DNA of 64,000 bases from Silene conica (Eukaryota > Streptophyta > Magnoliopsida > Caryophyllales > Caryophyllaceae), in contig CM055315.2 of assembly GCA_029255685.2 (NCBI GenBank), positions 56,639,181-56,703,180 of the forward strand, in the 5' to 3' direction. The notes under the pieces are model-generated. The model was not told the DNA's origin. It did no database searches and was given only the letters and a program-made list of their open reading frames with translations. The number at the start of each line of letters is the position of its first letter. Within the stretch, counting starts at the first letter, position 1. This document shows, piece after piece, positions 22,980-34,939 of the stretch. The translations under genes and the position numbers were made by a program.

Positions 22980-24170
22980 AGTCCAAGGAGAAGCTTCAAA
23001 TTGAATACATTTCAATGGAAGAAAGAAAGCTTCTACATAACTTTCCGAAATGTCAATACGACAAGCCTAACTTCCAAATTTTATATCACAAGATATAATC
23101 ATGATAATGCTATGATTCTTGTATTAGTGGAAAGATTAAGGTCTTAAATTCATAACGGAATTTAAATCAGCACCATATTAGGTCTATAAGTTGCGTTATG
23201 GCCAATGCAAATATATTTGCGCATTACTAGACAACGCATGACCTATGTTCACTAAAAGAACATGAATTCAAGATTTACTCAACATTTAAGATTGATTCTT
23301 TTTGGGATAAAAGTGACGTCCGATAGATTTTAAGTTAGCAATTATGGGCCTTGATTTTCGCACTGAGCTAAGAGATATGTCTCCTACAAGATGCGTCTGA
23401 TTTCAAGAGTTGTTCCCCAACCCAGTTTTGGTCCCTCTCAAAACTTGAGACCTAAGGCCTCTAAAACCTTCTAAGTTGTGTTACCAATGAGCCCATTGGA
23501 CTCTAGGGATAGTTTAGAGCATTTTTAGGAGCCTTTCAACTTGAAAATACACTCATCTGAATCAAGCTAAAATAAAGCCTAAGTGGTTCGCCAATTCCGG
23601 ATTTTGGAGCATATGCACAATGTCGCTTTCAACCTTTCCTCTTTTGATCAAGAAAGCACTAGTACTATTTTGGAAGCTTTCACAAGTCTCTTACGGTGCA
23701 TTTCAATTGCCAATAAGTCAACATCATTGTAGATGACCAACGGAGCAAGCAAAAAAGGAAGGTTATACTTATTTGTGGAAGTCTAAGATGTGTAAGGTCA
23801 TTAATGTGTAAGATGTGTTTGTTAGCAACCAATTCGTGGCCCTTAGATGGTTAAGATTTTAAAGCCTTTGTCTATATACAACTAGGAAACTAACTTGTAA
23901 AATTCGTATTTTAAGAATGAATATATGAGTTTTTAGAGACCCTAAATTCGTTGCTTAGTGCTTGGACATCGCGTATTCTCTTAGTGGCTCCCTCATAAAC
24001 CCCTTACTCATGGACTCTTCAACTTGTCTTTGCAATTCTTGAGTATATTTTCAATCACTTCCTTGTTGGTAATTTAAGTGTAATTACCAGTTCATTTTCC
24101 GTAATTTGGGTTTGGTTCAAAGACGGGCGAACTTTTAAATAATAGAGTTAGTTCGGGAAGTACGGAGTGT
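22980..24170. other. Downstream part of duplicated unit A; possible degenerate gypsy pol scrap
   Basis: Near-identical to 35406-36588 and contiguous with the peptide gene flank before the Tekay-like insertion. I recognise no intact gene. On the minus strand, 23986-24050 translates to a segment (QELQRQVEESMSKGFMREP) that resembles the start of a Ty3-gypsy reverse transcriptase, so part may be an old pol relic. The rest shows nothing I can name. Confidence 0.35.
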
Positions 24171-24917
24171 ACACTAGACTACTGTTTAAAAGTTTGCGGT
24201 ATAGTTGTCTTACGAACGACTATGCGGGGGTCTGGCTTATGTTTGGGTGACGGTTATGTCAATCTAAGATGTGTTGTTAACGGTTATGTTACCTTGTTTG
24301 TCAATAGATAGCGGTGGTACGATTTGTGTATCATTATAATGAACTAATGCCACCCAAGTTATGGGATTTATCTTTGTTCGGGATTGGTCGAAGGTCGTGA
24401 TCATGCAATCCCGTAGTTGGAGGTCGTGCTTATGTGCTCCGGTCCCCGTGTGGCGTTCGGTGTAGGTTATTACATCGAAAGGTCTGGCCAGGTCTTAGGC
24501 ATATAGTCAGCGGTTATGCTATACATAGAGTCGGTGTCGTGGTTATGCGTCCCGATAGCTAGTGTCGTGGTTATGCGATCTAGTGGTCAGTGGTAACGGT
24601 TATGTTCCCTAATGACGTTCATTCTATTCTTGTGTGTTATTTCTTTGATTGGCCATGCCACGTCGTTGTAGGCCGCTAAGTCATTCACTTGGTTGATTAC
24701 CCGTTTTGATAATAGTTCATATGTTGACTGTGATTAGGTTTCACATGATGATCTATGCCATTTTCACATGTTTTGACGTACCGTTCATCCCTTGTTCATG
24801 ATGGTCATATTCGAATATATATCATGTTTGATTACTTATTTAAGAATATGCATGTTCATATGTATATGTTATGTCGTATTACCGTTTACGTGTTTTATGA
24901 CAAAAAGTGGTTGTGAG
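24171..24917 (+). mobile_element. Old gypsy-type LTR relic in unit B, left part
   Basis: Continues at 33083-33424 after removal of LARD1. From 24534 it matches 1401 onward. It contains repeated GGTTAT cores in short inverted contexts: TGAC/GTCA at 24248-24261, TAAC/GTTA at 24278-24291, AGC/GCT around 24509. The left boundary is undetermined. It ends in GTGAG (24913-24917), the left target-site duplication of LARD1. Confidence 0.5.
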
Positions 24918-27107
24918 TGTAACACCCCCATTTATTTAAGGGCCTATACTAGGACTCCCTAGATAAATAAGGATGTTACCATCTCGGTTTCCCGAGGCAG
25001 TAGACACAAAGGAAGATAAACAGTACTTTAAATTGATAAGTTATCTCAAAGAACAAGTTTATACAACTGAATTAAAACAAACTGTCTTGATAAAACAAAA
25101 GTACAACTCATAAGTAACTACTATGGTGATTTAGACTCTAGGCAGGTCCGGATCCAAGCTTCTCTCTTCCCCTAGCTCCCATAGTCTCAACACCTGTCAA
25201 TCTGCTCCCCAATAATTGGTTCATCACAGGTGATCACGAATACACAGGGTCAACCACGAGGTTGAGTAGAGAAAGACTGTAAACAAACCACATTACTATA
25301 AATAGAAAGTCAAACTTCTCCCCTCCAAATCACAAGACCAATAATTCTCCACACCAATCACAGACCCTTTATCTCCGCACCAATCACAGACCCTTTATCT
25401 CCGCACCAAACACAGACCCTTTATCTCCGCACCAAACACAGACCCTTTATCTCCGCACCAAACACAGACCCTTTATCTCCGCACCATATCGTATCACAGA
25501 ATTATATATCACAATATCCAATCATATAACAATACAGATGAACATAGTTAATATCAACCAATAAACAGATTACACATCTCATATACGTAGTATTCCCTTA
25601 CCTCGAAACTGCAGATAAACAGCGGCAACCGACAATTGCTACTAAAAGTGTTCCACGCAGAAACCTCCACCTAAACATTTATTATATAAAAAATTAAAAT
25701 CCTTCTAAACTCTTCTATTACACTTACACTAACCATAAATGGCAACTTTCTAAAAACGGAAAGTTTCCCAAAGTGGAAACTTTCCCAAAAAGGAAACCTT
25801 CCTATAAAGGAAGCTCCCAAATAAAATCCCGACTCAAACTCTACACTAACACGAGATATATGTTAACCACTTAATAAAGGAACTAATAAAGTAACAAAAA
25901 CAATAATAATAAATTAACAATAATAAAAATAATAATAATAATAATAATAATAATACTAATAATACTACTAACAATAATACACGTAATAATGATAATAATA
26001 ATAATAAGCATGTACATAAGACAACTTAGATTATATAATTATTATATCTTAAATTACAAGGACTAAAACAACGAGAACGATAACGCAATAATGCTTCATG
26101 ACCCATACAAAACACGGCCTGAACCAGCCCCTTTACCACGATTATTCCCCCGACAACCACCAAATCTAACACCATTGCAGCCCCTGACCATGCCCACGAC
26201 GCCACCAGGCTCGTCCCTAAGCCACGGTGGTTCCAGCGACGAAGCCTCAGACCAACGACCCCTTCAACAGACCCAAGACACCCTCCTGAACTCTCCCCTG
26301 CCACGAACCCATGAACCTGCAATGACGACACCCACTCTGGCGAAACCTCCCCCAGCACCGCCTTGACACAACACGAACCACCACGACAACCACCACCATA
26401 AACCCTGACTAATAAACGACACAGAGACCCTAACCCACCTATTACACAAAGTCAGAAAGTTATCCAAAAACACTCCTTAAACGTATGCCCAGAAACTTCG
26501 TTTCCGCGACTGTACACACGAAACACCTTATACGGTGGTCGAGGGTGGTGACGGACAATATACTATGGTCACCATACGACTACAACACACCCTAGATAAA
26601 TTTTAAATAAAGGCCAAAGATTAACAACGTGTTCTTTAGATCGAAAAAGATGAATCGAAAGAGAAGAGTACACAGCAACAGAGAAGTAACGTGTGTACAT
26701 ACCTGTTTCTCTAATGAAAACGACAGACCTTACTCCCCCTTACCCACCGTGTGAAACTCCCTATTGGTGCTCTGAAGTGGCGGCTCAAAGGTGAGGGTCT
26801 TCTGTTGTTTTCGATTCCCACAGGGCTAGGGTTTTTGGGGGGTTTGATAGGGAACGGCAGAGGGTGAGTCTGAGTGTATTTGTGTCAAAGTGTGTCTTTT
26901 TCGGTTTTGGGCTGATTTGGTTGCACACAAATCGAGGCCCAAAACACTTGCTTAAACGTGATCCAATAACTAATACTCAACCCAATATTACACTAGTAAC
27001 ATATGTTCATAGAAACACGTATTCGATAAATAAATTATCGAATATAAACGTTCAAAAGGCCAACAACATGTCGATGTAATTATTAAAATAAAATACGAGG
27101 TATTACA
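24918..27107 (-). repeat. LARD1 3' LTR (left copy, 2190 bp)
   Basis: Starts TGTAACACCCCC and ends GGTATTACA. It contains a 26-bp tandem array, an AAT-rich microsatellite (25919-26009) and clustered GAAAGTTTCCC / GGAAACTTTC inverted motifs (25748-25800). Short proline-rich reading frames at 26091-26366 recur in the other LTR but look incidental. Confidence 0.92.
25354..25486. repeat. 26-bp tandem repeat array, LARD1 left LTR
   Basis: Five consecutive copies of a 26-bp unit containing CAGACCCTTTATCTCCGC. The same array with five copies is in the right LTR (31321-31452), and a related 27-bp unit is in the LARD2 LTRs. Confidence 0.9.
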
Positions 27108-30100
27108 GTCTTCCCCCCTTAAAATGAACTTCGTCTCGAAGTTCAACCACACCATGTATCACCGTGCTTACAACTCCAACATATATCACATGCTCATATA
27201 GACTCGAAAATGTAAACATCATAATAAGACCATTAACATAGGTGAACTCATTATCACGAACTGTGAAGATACGGGGTATTACAGCCTTCCCCCCTTAAAA
27301 TGAACTTCGTCCCGAAGTTCACCATCCCATAACGGTAAAGGAACACGTAGAAAGCATGAACAATCACAAGTAACACTAAAGGAACGTGAGATGTCACATT
27401 TCATTCCCCTTAATAAAACTTTGTCCCCAAAGTTTAACATACAACAGGAACACCTGACACTTCAACAACCACGATATAGTACATAACAGAAGCAGCAGGG
27501 TTATCAAGTATATTCAAATAATCACGACATATCAATTAGCCATGTCATAACAACTAGTGATATCATAAATCATTAAGATTTTACAATCCTATCCTCCTTA
27601 AAATATGGATACATCCCCGTAACCCCATTATAAAATTCCAGTTCGTTACTCTGTCTTACTCATTATATGATCTCCTAACATCTTACTACAAGTAACCAAG
27701 TATCATTTTCTCATCGTCGAACCTAACACCAAGTACAAGGGGTGAGTGAACTGGCGGAATAAACCACGAAACAATATTTCCATCTCAATATCGATTTCGA
27801 ACTCATACGATATAACTCAGTAACCATGGTCATTCTAGACCATAAGCATAACTCGGCACTAGGGCCCCATAACTCAATAATAGCACCCAATCTCCATCTC
27901 CATCTCAATATCAGTATCAATGTCGCCAAGGTTCACATAACCGTGCTCAGCACTTAAAGTATGAACTTTAAACTACTCATCCACAAGTTAAGGTAAAAGA
28001 GAACGATAAAAGAATAAGCAAAGCCAATCATACCCAATCTGAAATATTAATCCCCTATAACCCATTTACGCCGACTCGGTCATAAGCAAGCAATATAAGG
28101 ATTCTCAAATGGACTTGCTACGTGTTCACTTGTAACATAACCAAACTAATATCAATATTCATATATTGTAAAACAAATTTCCAACTGCAACTATTCAAAT
28201 GCTTACATTCCCGCACAATTATTAATGAAATTAACATCAATATTCCACACCAGATTCAATTATAAAATCATTTGCTTGGGTACTTTAAATCTATATCCTC
28301 CATCTGACCCATAACATATGAATACTTCTATATATTCAATAAAATTCCCAATACCAACTCCTCCATAATTACCATCATATAAGTAGTCACCAAAACAGGT
28401 CAGCTTGAATAAATATTGAGACACATAGACTCCGACAATCGATTAGCACATATACATATATCTCGAACAAGAATAAGAATAATAAGATTGGTAGAATCAT
28501 GTTACGCAACAAACAGAATCGGAGTAGCTAACACTGATATACCCTCGAAATTTTAACACAAGGTTAACGTGTTACACCGACGTAGACAAACAGCAAACTC
28601 GTAGTTCCTAATTGACAAATTAATCATTTCATGTTCATAATCATATTATAGAAGCAAAATAATATTTTAGGAAATACATAGAGCAAAATTAGTCAACGTA
28701 CTTAACATGGAGCATTGAAATATTTCACAAGATATACACAAATCATAGACTAACAAGACCGTTTAACATTCCTAGACATCAATAAGTTAAAATCACCTAG
28801 GTACATTTCTCATCCACTCACCTTACATCATTTATCATGAAACTGGTAATATATACGACTTGCAGATTAAGGGGTGTACATAATATGCAGTAATTAAACA
28901 TCCGGGCGGGATTACGTCAACACGTAGCTACAGAATTTATCATGTTGCAAATAATCACTATCAAAACACCAAGCGTTATCATGAATAATCATCACTTGGA
29001 AAACATTTTGAACTTTGGAAACATTGAAGTGGTAATTATAAACATGAATCAAAAGGCAATTCTACCAGCTATAGATCGAAACAAGACTACATCGAGACAT
29101 TCTGACTCTTCTTTACTAAAACATTGTTCTAGTAAATTGTAGCTCATGAATTATGAAAATTTAACGATAAAAGTAAACGAATTCACAAGACTAGTACTTC
29201 CTTAAATCACATGTCAACCAGTTAATAACTCAATATATTATGACCAGATTTTAAACATAGCAAATGCAATTCAGTTTGTGACATAACAATAGACATGAAG
29301 GTGTTATCAAGATTATTAGCTCAGTGAACCAAACAACGAGATACCATAAATACATGAAAGAACATCAACACGATTCACATTGTTCAAAATAATCACCATT
29401 ACTTATAACAATTAGATTGTCATATCATGCTAATAAGTTTACCATTCAAATTTCATTCTACTACTTGTCAAGACTCTTTTCTGATAATTATGATTTTAAC
29501 ATCACGTACGAATATCACATCATTATATGAGGTCATATCACAAATTCACACTTGGTTAAACTTTTATATGAAACTTACATAACTCACAATTTCACCAATT
29601 AAACATTATGTAACAGCTTACAAAAATCATAATTAAATATCCACTTCATTATCTTGCGAGCTATTATAATTTCTTTTTTTTTTTGAAAATATAATGAATT
29701 AACTAAGCATAGGAAAAAGAAGCAAATGCATATCCCAAGGAAATCATTTACAACAAATCAGTTGGTCGGAACAAAAACTTTACAATCATTCAACAGAAAT
29801 TTGGGCTACTTTCCCAGATCAAAATTAAATAACAACTTGTTAAGGTTTCATACAGTTATCATACATAAAATTTTCATACACAGCGAGATTACATTTTAAA
29901 TGGCAGTCCTCGCAAGCAAGGTAACATTTCGAGAATTTACCAAAATTTGTGTCCCTAAAAAAAAATCACCACACTATCGTATTTAATTATAACCATTTTT
30001 TTTCCCCAAATTGTGTCGGCATACAATTGAAACATAGACGTCACTTGTACTATATCGACACGCATTCCTCATTTCAACAATAATTATCATCTAGAACACG

Positions 30101-30883
30101 GCAGAGATCTCGAAACTGAAAGTAGTTTCAACTAAATAACTCGGTAGTTATACGTGTGTATATAAATAAATTAATTTCTCCCTTTGCACCATCACAATTT
30201 ATCCAAGTACGGAAACTTAAACTAGGGACTATTATGTATCCCTTATTGATTACGAACTTCATAACAACTTTAAATTCGTATAAAAGGCATAAAAAAAATC
30301 TTAATTACGATATATGCAACACATAACTATATACGTTTATGGCTTAGGGAACACATTCCGCATATCATTAGACATGGATTACTAATTTATATAAATATGA
30401 TCATTCATGTTCAAATACCAACAATATATTACATAGATACTATAGTCATTCAATTCCAGATAATCGTATAAATACTTCAAATATCAAAATCATATGACCA
30501 CATCACTCTAACCATGGCTCAACAAATACAACTCCCTAACTCTGATAATTTCAATCCAATCATCCATGTCAATCCACAGTTCCTATTGCACATATCCTTA
30601 ATCAGAACTCACATATGACTTACCTCGTTCTTCTCCTGCAAGAACGTTAGCATAGCATAACCAGGTCACTATATAGTCTACCCCACTCTTCAATTACTCT
30701 CTTTGAGTTCCCGAGATAGAACAGAAAGGGCCCAGGTTTGGTGTGAGGGGGCCCCTAACTCATCCCGTTCCTTTTTGGGGCTCCTAACAGTCTCATCTCG
30801 GGGTTCATTTTATTAGACTCTTCCTAAGTTCATTATTATTCATTTGGTTTAGGCCTGAAGATCGTTTCGCTCTGATACCACTT
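27108..30883 (-). other. LARD1 internal noncoding region
   Basis: No reading frame of consequence on either strand. Next to the left LTR lies the polypurine-tract complement CTTCCCCCCTT (27110-27120), preceded in element sense by hairpin GAACTTCG/CGAAGTTC. A second LTR-end/PPT/hairpin cassette is at 27270-27320 and a third hairpin (AAACTTTG/CAAAGTTT) at 27416-27435. A poly-T run around 29670 corresponds to the poly-A run of LARD2. Confidence 0.85.
30869..30880 (-). other. Primer-binding site of LARD1
   Basis: Complement TGGTATCAGAGC, the initiator-tRNA-Met site, 3 nt from the right LTR. Confidence 0.9.
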
Positions 30884-33077
30884 TATAACACCCCCATTTA
30901 TTTAAGGGCCTGTACTAGGACTCCCTAGATAAATAAGGATGTTACCATCTCGGTTTCCCGAGGCAGTAGACACAAAGGAAGATAAACAGTACTTTAAATT
31001 GATAAGTTATCTCAAAGAATAAGTTTATACAACTGAATTAAAACAAACTGTCTTGATAAAACAAAAGTACAACTCATAAGTAACTACTATGGTGATTTAG
31101 ACTCTAGGCAGGTCCGGATCCAAGCTTCTCTCTTCCCCTAGCTCCCATAGTCTCAACACCTGTCAATCTGCTCCCCAATAATTGGTTCATCACAGGTGAT
31201 CACGAATACACAGGGTCAACCACGAGGTTGAGTAGAGAAAAATTGTAAACAAACCACATTACTATAAATAGAAAGTCAAACTTCTCCACTCCAAATCACA
31301 AGACCAATAATTCTCCACACCAATCACAGACCCTTTATCTCCGCACCAATCACAGACCCTTTATCTCCGCACCAAACACAGACCCTTTATCTCCGCACCA
31401 AACACAGACCCTTTATCTCCGCACCAAACACAGACCCTTTATCTCCGCACCATATCGTATCACAGAATTATATATCACAATATCCAATCATATAACAATA
31501 CAGATGAACAAAGTTAATATCAACCAATAAACAGATTACACATCTCATATACGTAGTATTCCCCTACCTCGAAACTGCAGATAAACAGCGGCAACCGACA
31601 ATTGCTACTAAAAGTGTTCCACGCGGAAACCTCCACCTAAACATTTATTATATAAAGAATTAAAATCCTTCTAAACTCTTCTATTACACTTACACTAACC
31701 ATAAATGGCAACTTTCTAAAAACGGAAAGTTTCCCAAAGTGGAAACTTTCCCAAAAAGGAAACCTTCCTATAAAGGAAGCTCCCAAATAAAATCCCGACT
31801 CAAACTCTACACTAACACGAGATATATGTTAACCACTTAATAAAGGAACTAATAAAGTAACAAAAACAATAATAATAAATTAACAATAATAAAAATAAAA
31901 ATAATAATAATAATAATAATAATACTAATAATACTACTAACAATAATACACGTAATAATGATAATAATAATAATAAGCATGTACATAAGACTAACTTAGA
32001 TTATATAATTATTATATCTTAAATTACAAGGACTAAAACCACGAGAACGATAACGCAATAATGCTTCATGACCCATACAGAACACGGCCTGAACCAGCCC
32101 CTTTACCACGATTATTCCCCCGACAACCACCAAATCTAACACCATTGCAGCCCCTGACCATGCCCACGACGCCACCAGGCTCGTCCCTAAGCCACGGTGG
32201 TTCCAGGGACGAAGCCTCAGACCAACGACCCCTTCAACAGACCCAAGACACCCTCCTGAACTCTCCCCTGCCACGAACCCATGAACCTGCAATGACGACA
32301 CCCACCCTGGCGAAACCTCCCCCAGCACCGCCTTGACACAACACGAACCACCACGACAACCACCACCATAAACCCTGACTAATAAACGACACAAAGACCC
32401 TAACCCACCTATTACACAAAGTCAGAAAGTTATCCAAAAACACTCCTTAAACGTATGCCCAGAAACTTCGTTTCCGCGACTGTACACACGAAACACCTTA
32501 TACGGTGGTCGAGGGTGGTGACGGACAAGATACTATGGTCACCATACGACTACAACACACCCTAGATAAATTTTAAATAAAGGCCAAAGATTAACAACGT
32601 GTTCTTTAGATCGAAAAAGATGAATCGAAAGAGAAGAGTACACAGCAACAGAGAAGTAACGTGTGTACATACCTGTTTCTCTAATGAAAACGACAGACCT
32701 TACTCCCCCTTACCCACCGTGTGAAACTCCCTATTGGTGCTCTGAAGTGGCGGCTCAAAGGTGAGGGTCTTCTGTTGTTTTCGATTCCCACAGGGCTAGG
32801 GTTTTTGGGGGGTTTGATAGGGAACGGCAGAGGGTGAGTCTGAGTGTATTTGTGTCAAAGTGTGTCTTTTTCGGTTTTGGGCTGATTTGGTTGCACACAA
32901 ATCGAGGCCCAAAACACTTGCTTAAACGTGATCCAATAACTAATACTCAACCCAATATTACACTAGTAACATATGTTCATAGAAACACGTATTCGATAAA
33001 TAAATTATCGAATATAAACGTTCAAAAGGCCAACAACATGTCGATGTAATTATTAAAATAAAATACGAGGTATTACA
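30884..33077 (-). repeat. LARD1 5' LTR (right copy, 2194 bp)
   Basis: Near-identical to the left LTR. Its outer TG is mutated to TA at 30884. Ends TATTACA before the GTGAG duplication. The 26-bp array (five copies) is at 31321-31452. Confidence 0.92.
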
Positions 33078-33082
33078 GTGAG

Positions 33083-33424
33083 AACCTCGAGTTACTCCCC
33101 ACTGACTGTGGCGTACATGTTTCATGTATGTAGGTTGGTCTGTTTGGGGAATATGTGTGGCTAGCGAGCATTGTTGATTATTCGACAGTTACCCATTTAC
33201 GATTTTCTTAGATTTAAATTATGTTGCTATTGAGGGATAACTTATCCCCGTAAATTTTCAATTATACTATATAAGTTTTACTTTCTCTTTAGTTTTAATC
33301 TTCCGCATGTTGTTTTGATATTCAGCGATCAAGTTTTATTTATATATGTCGAATGTTTTTATAACTATCGCATTTCCGCTGCAAGTTACTTGTTTATTGT
33401 TATGTAATATCGCGGGATGTCACA
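33083..33424 (+). mobile_element. Old gypsy-type LTR relic in unit B, right part
   Basis: Matches about 1843-2185 of unit A and ends GGGATGTCACA at 33424. Confidence 0.55.
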
Positions 33425-34253
33425 TAGAGTTTAAGGGCATACCGTAGAATTTAAATAATGTAGGGGTACAACGTAAAAAATTGAAAAACTCGAGGGTACA
33501 CCGTAAAATATCCCAAAATATAATTAATACCTAATGAATCATAAAATGATGAAATTGTTACCATCTTGAAACTTTCGTTAGCAAAATCACACTTCTATAA
33601 CAAAAAATCATAAAAAAAATACAATCTTTCACCTTGAAAGAGAAAGACGAACACAATCTAGGTTCATTCATTGAAATTCTTAATTCCTAAAGTTCGCTAA
33701 AATTTCCGATTTTCCGTTTATATATGGTAATAGATTATTACCACAAATAAGATTTTATATTTATTTTATTATTATAAGCTATAAACCGTCTAGTTAATTT
33801 ACATAAAAAAAATTAATAGTTGCATTTCATGCGAAGATACTAAGCATCATTACTATATAATTAATTAAAATAATTCATCAAAAACACATAAGAACATCTA
33901 AATCTTTTTAAAACGATTATAATAAATGAGTAACCTAACACACAAATCGTTTATTTTAGGTAATATAATTGATATGAAACTAAAGTTGGTTAAATTTGAA
34001 AGAACCCAATAAAACATCACAATATTTATTCAAAACATATATTCGTAGCAGTCAGATTGGTAGGCAATTTCCTGTTTCCAAAAGCTAATAAATAATTTGA
34101 ATTAATGAATTTGGTACCATATATTTGTGTAGCTATATAAATATCACACATGTGTACATTACATTTCAAAAAAAAAATTATAATAACAAATAAAAACATA
34201 GCTCACATTTCACAAAAAAAAAAAACAAATAAAAACATAGTACATTTGAAAAA
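33425..34253 (+). other. Upstream region of peptide gene copy B
   Basis: Near-identical to 2186-3015 with scattered substitutions and small A-run differences. No gene seen. Confidence 0.6.
34134..34143 (+). promoter_or_regulatory. Candidate TATA box of peptide gene copy B
   Basis: TATATAAATA about 120 nt before the start codon, equivalent to 2894-2903. Confidence 0.45.
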
Positions 34254-34939
34254 ATGGAGTTTCTTATTTCATTGAAGTCAACCTTGTTCCTTGCTCTAAT
34301 AATTTCATCAAGTTAGTTATTTTTTCTATTTATTTTTATGCATTATCTTTATTAGCAACTTCAAAAATTTTGTATATGCTTTTAGTCTGTGACCTTTTTT
34401 ATAACAATTTATCATTTATTTAAAGAACTCAAAGTTTTTGAAAAATTAGAACGCGATTTTTATTCGTTTTTCAATTATTACTAGTTATTTTTCACGTAGC
34501 TTTTATATAATTCAGAAATATTTTGGTATCCAAATTTATAAAAGTAAGATCTCACTTTCTGTATTACAAAATCATAATTTCATTGGTTTACATATTGAAA
34601 ATGTAAATAGTCTTACGCAAGTGTTATATTGTATAAAACAGTTTTGTACTTTTTATAAAAAAAATCATACTTATTAAAAAAATATATCGGTTCATAAATA
34701 TTAATTTTATTATTGCAGGCTTGTCATTTTTTTTCAGTGAAGTGGATTCGAGTTCGTTGAATGTTGTTCGAGCAAAAGAAAATATCAACACGAACATTAT
34801 AATAACTATAAAACCTTGTACACAAAATAGTGATTGTACTGATTATTCGGCTCAATATTGTAACCCTGCAAGAAGATGTTTTGGACGTTGCATAGAAGGT
34901 TACTGTAGGTGTACTGGTATATGTGGTGTCAATTATTAA
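34254..34939 (+). CDS. Secreted eight-cysteine defensin-like peptide, copy B (two exons)
   Basis: Exon 1 is 34254-34311, intron 34312-34718 (GTTAGT to TTGCAG), exon 2 is 34719-34939. It encodes the same 92-residue precursor as copy A, identical in every codon, with the N-terminal signal-like segment and all eight cysteines. The introns differ by five substitutions and one A insertion by eye over about 406 bases, while 279 coding bases show none. Candidate TATA box and AATAAA are retained, so both copies look intact. Function unknown beyond the resemblance to secreted cysteine-rich defence or signalling peptides. Expression cannot be judged from sequence. Confidence 0.8.

Larger units (their letters stand above)
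24918..33077 (-). mobile_element. Coding-free LTR retrotransposon LARD1 (minus)
   Basis: 8160 bp, LTRs 24918-27107 and 30884-33077, target-site duplication GTGAG (24913-24917 and 33078-33082). Minus orientation follows from the primer-site complement beside the right LTR and the polypurine-tract complement beside the left. The internal 3.8 kb has no gag or pol reading frame, the definition of a large retrotransposon derivative that must use proteins from another element. It is related to LARD2 by LTR repeats, the primer-proximal internal sequence and the pre-PPT hairpins. Confidence 0.93.

Noticed and set aside
26091..26366. Proline-rich 91-codon frame in the LARD1 LTR (repeated at 32061-32336)
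   Set aside because: Both copies are in LTRs, overlap open frames on the other strand, and have no recognisable domain.
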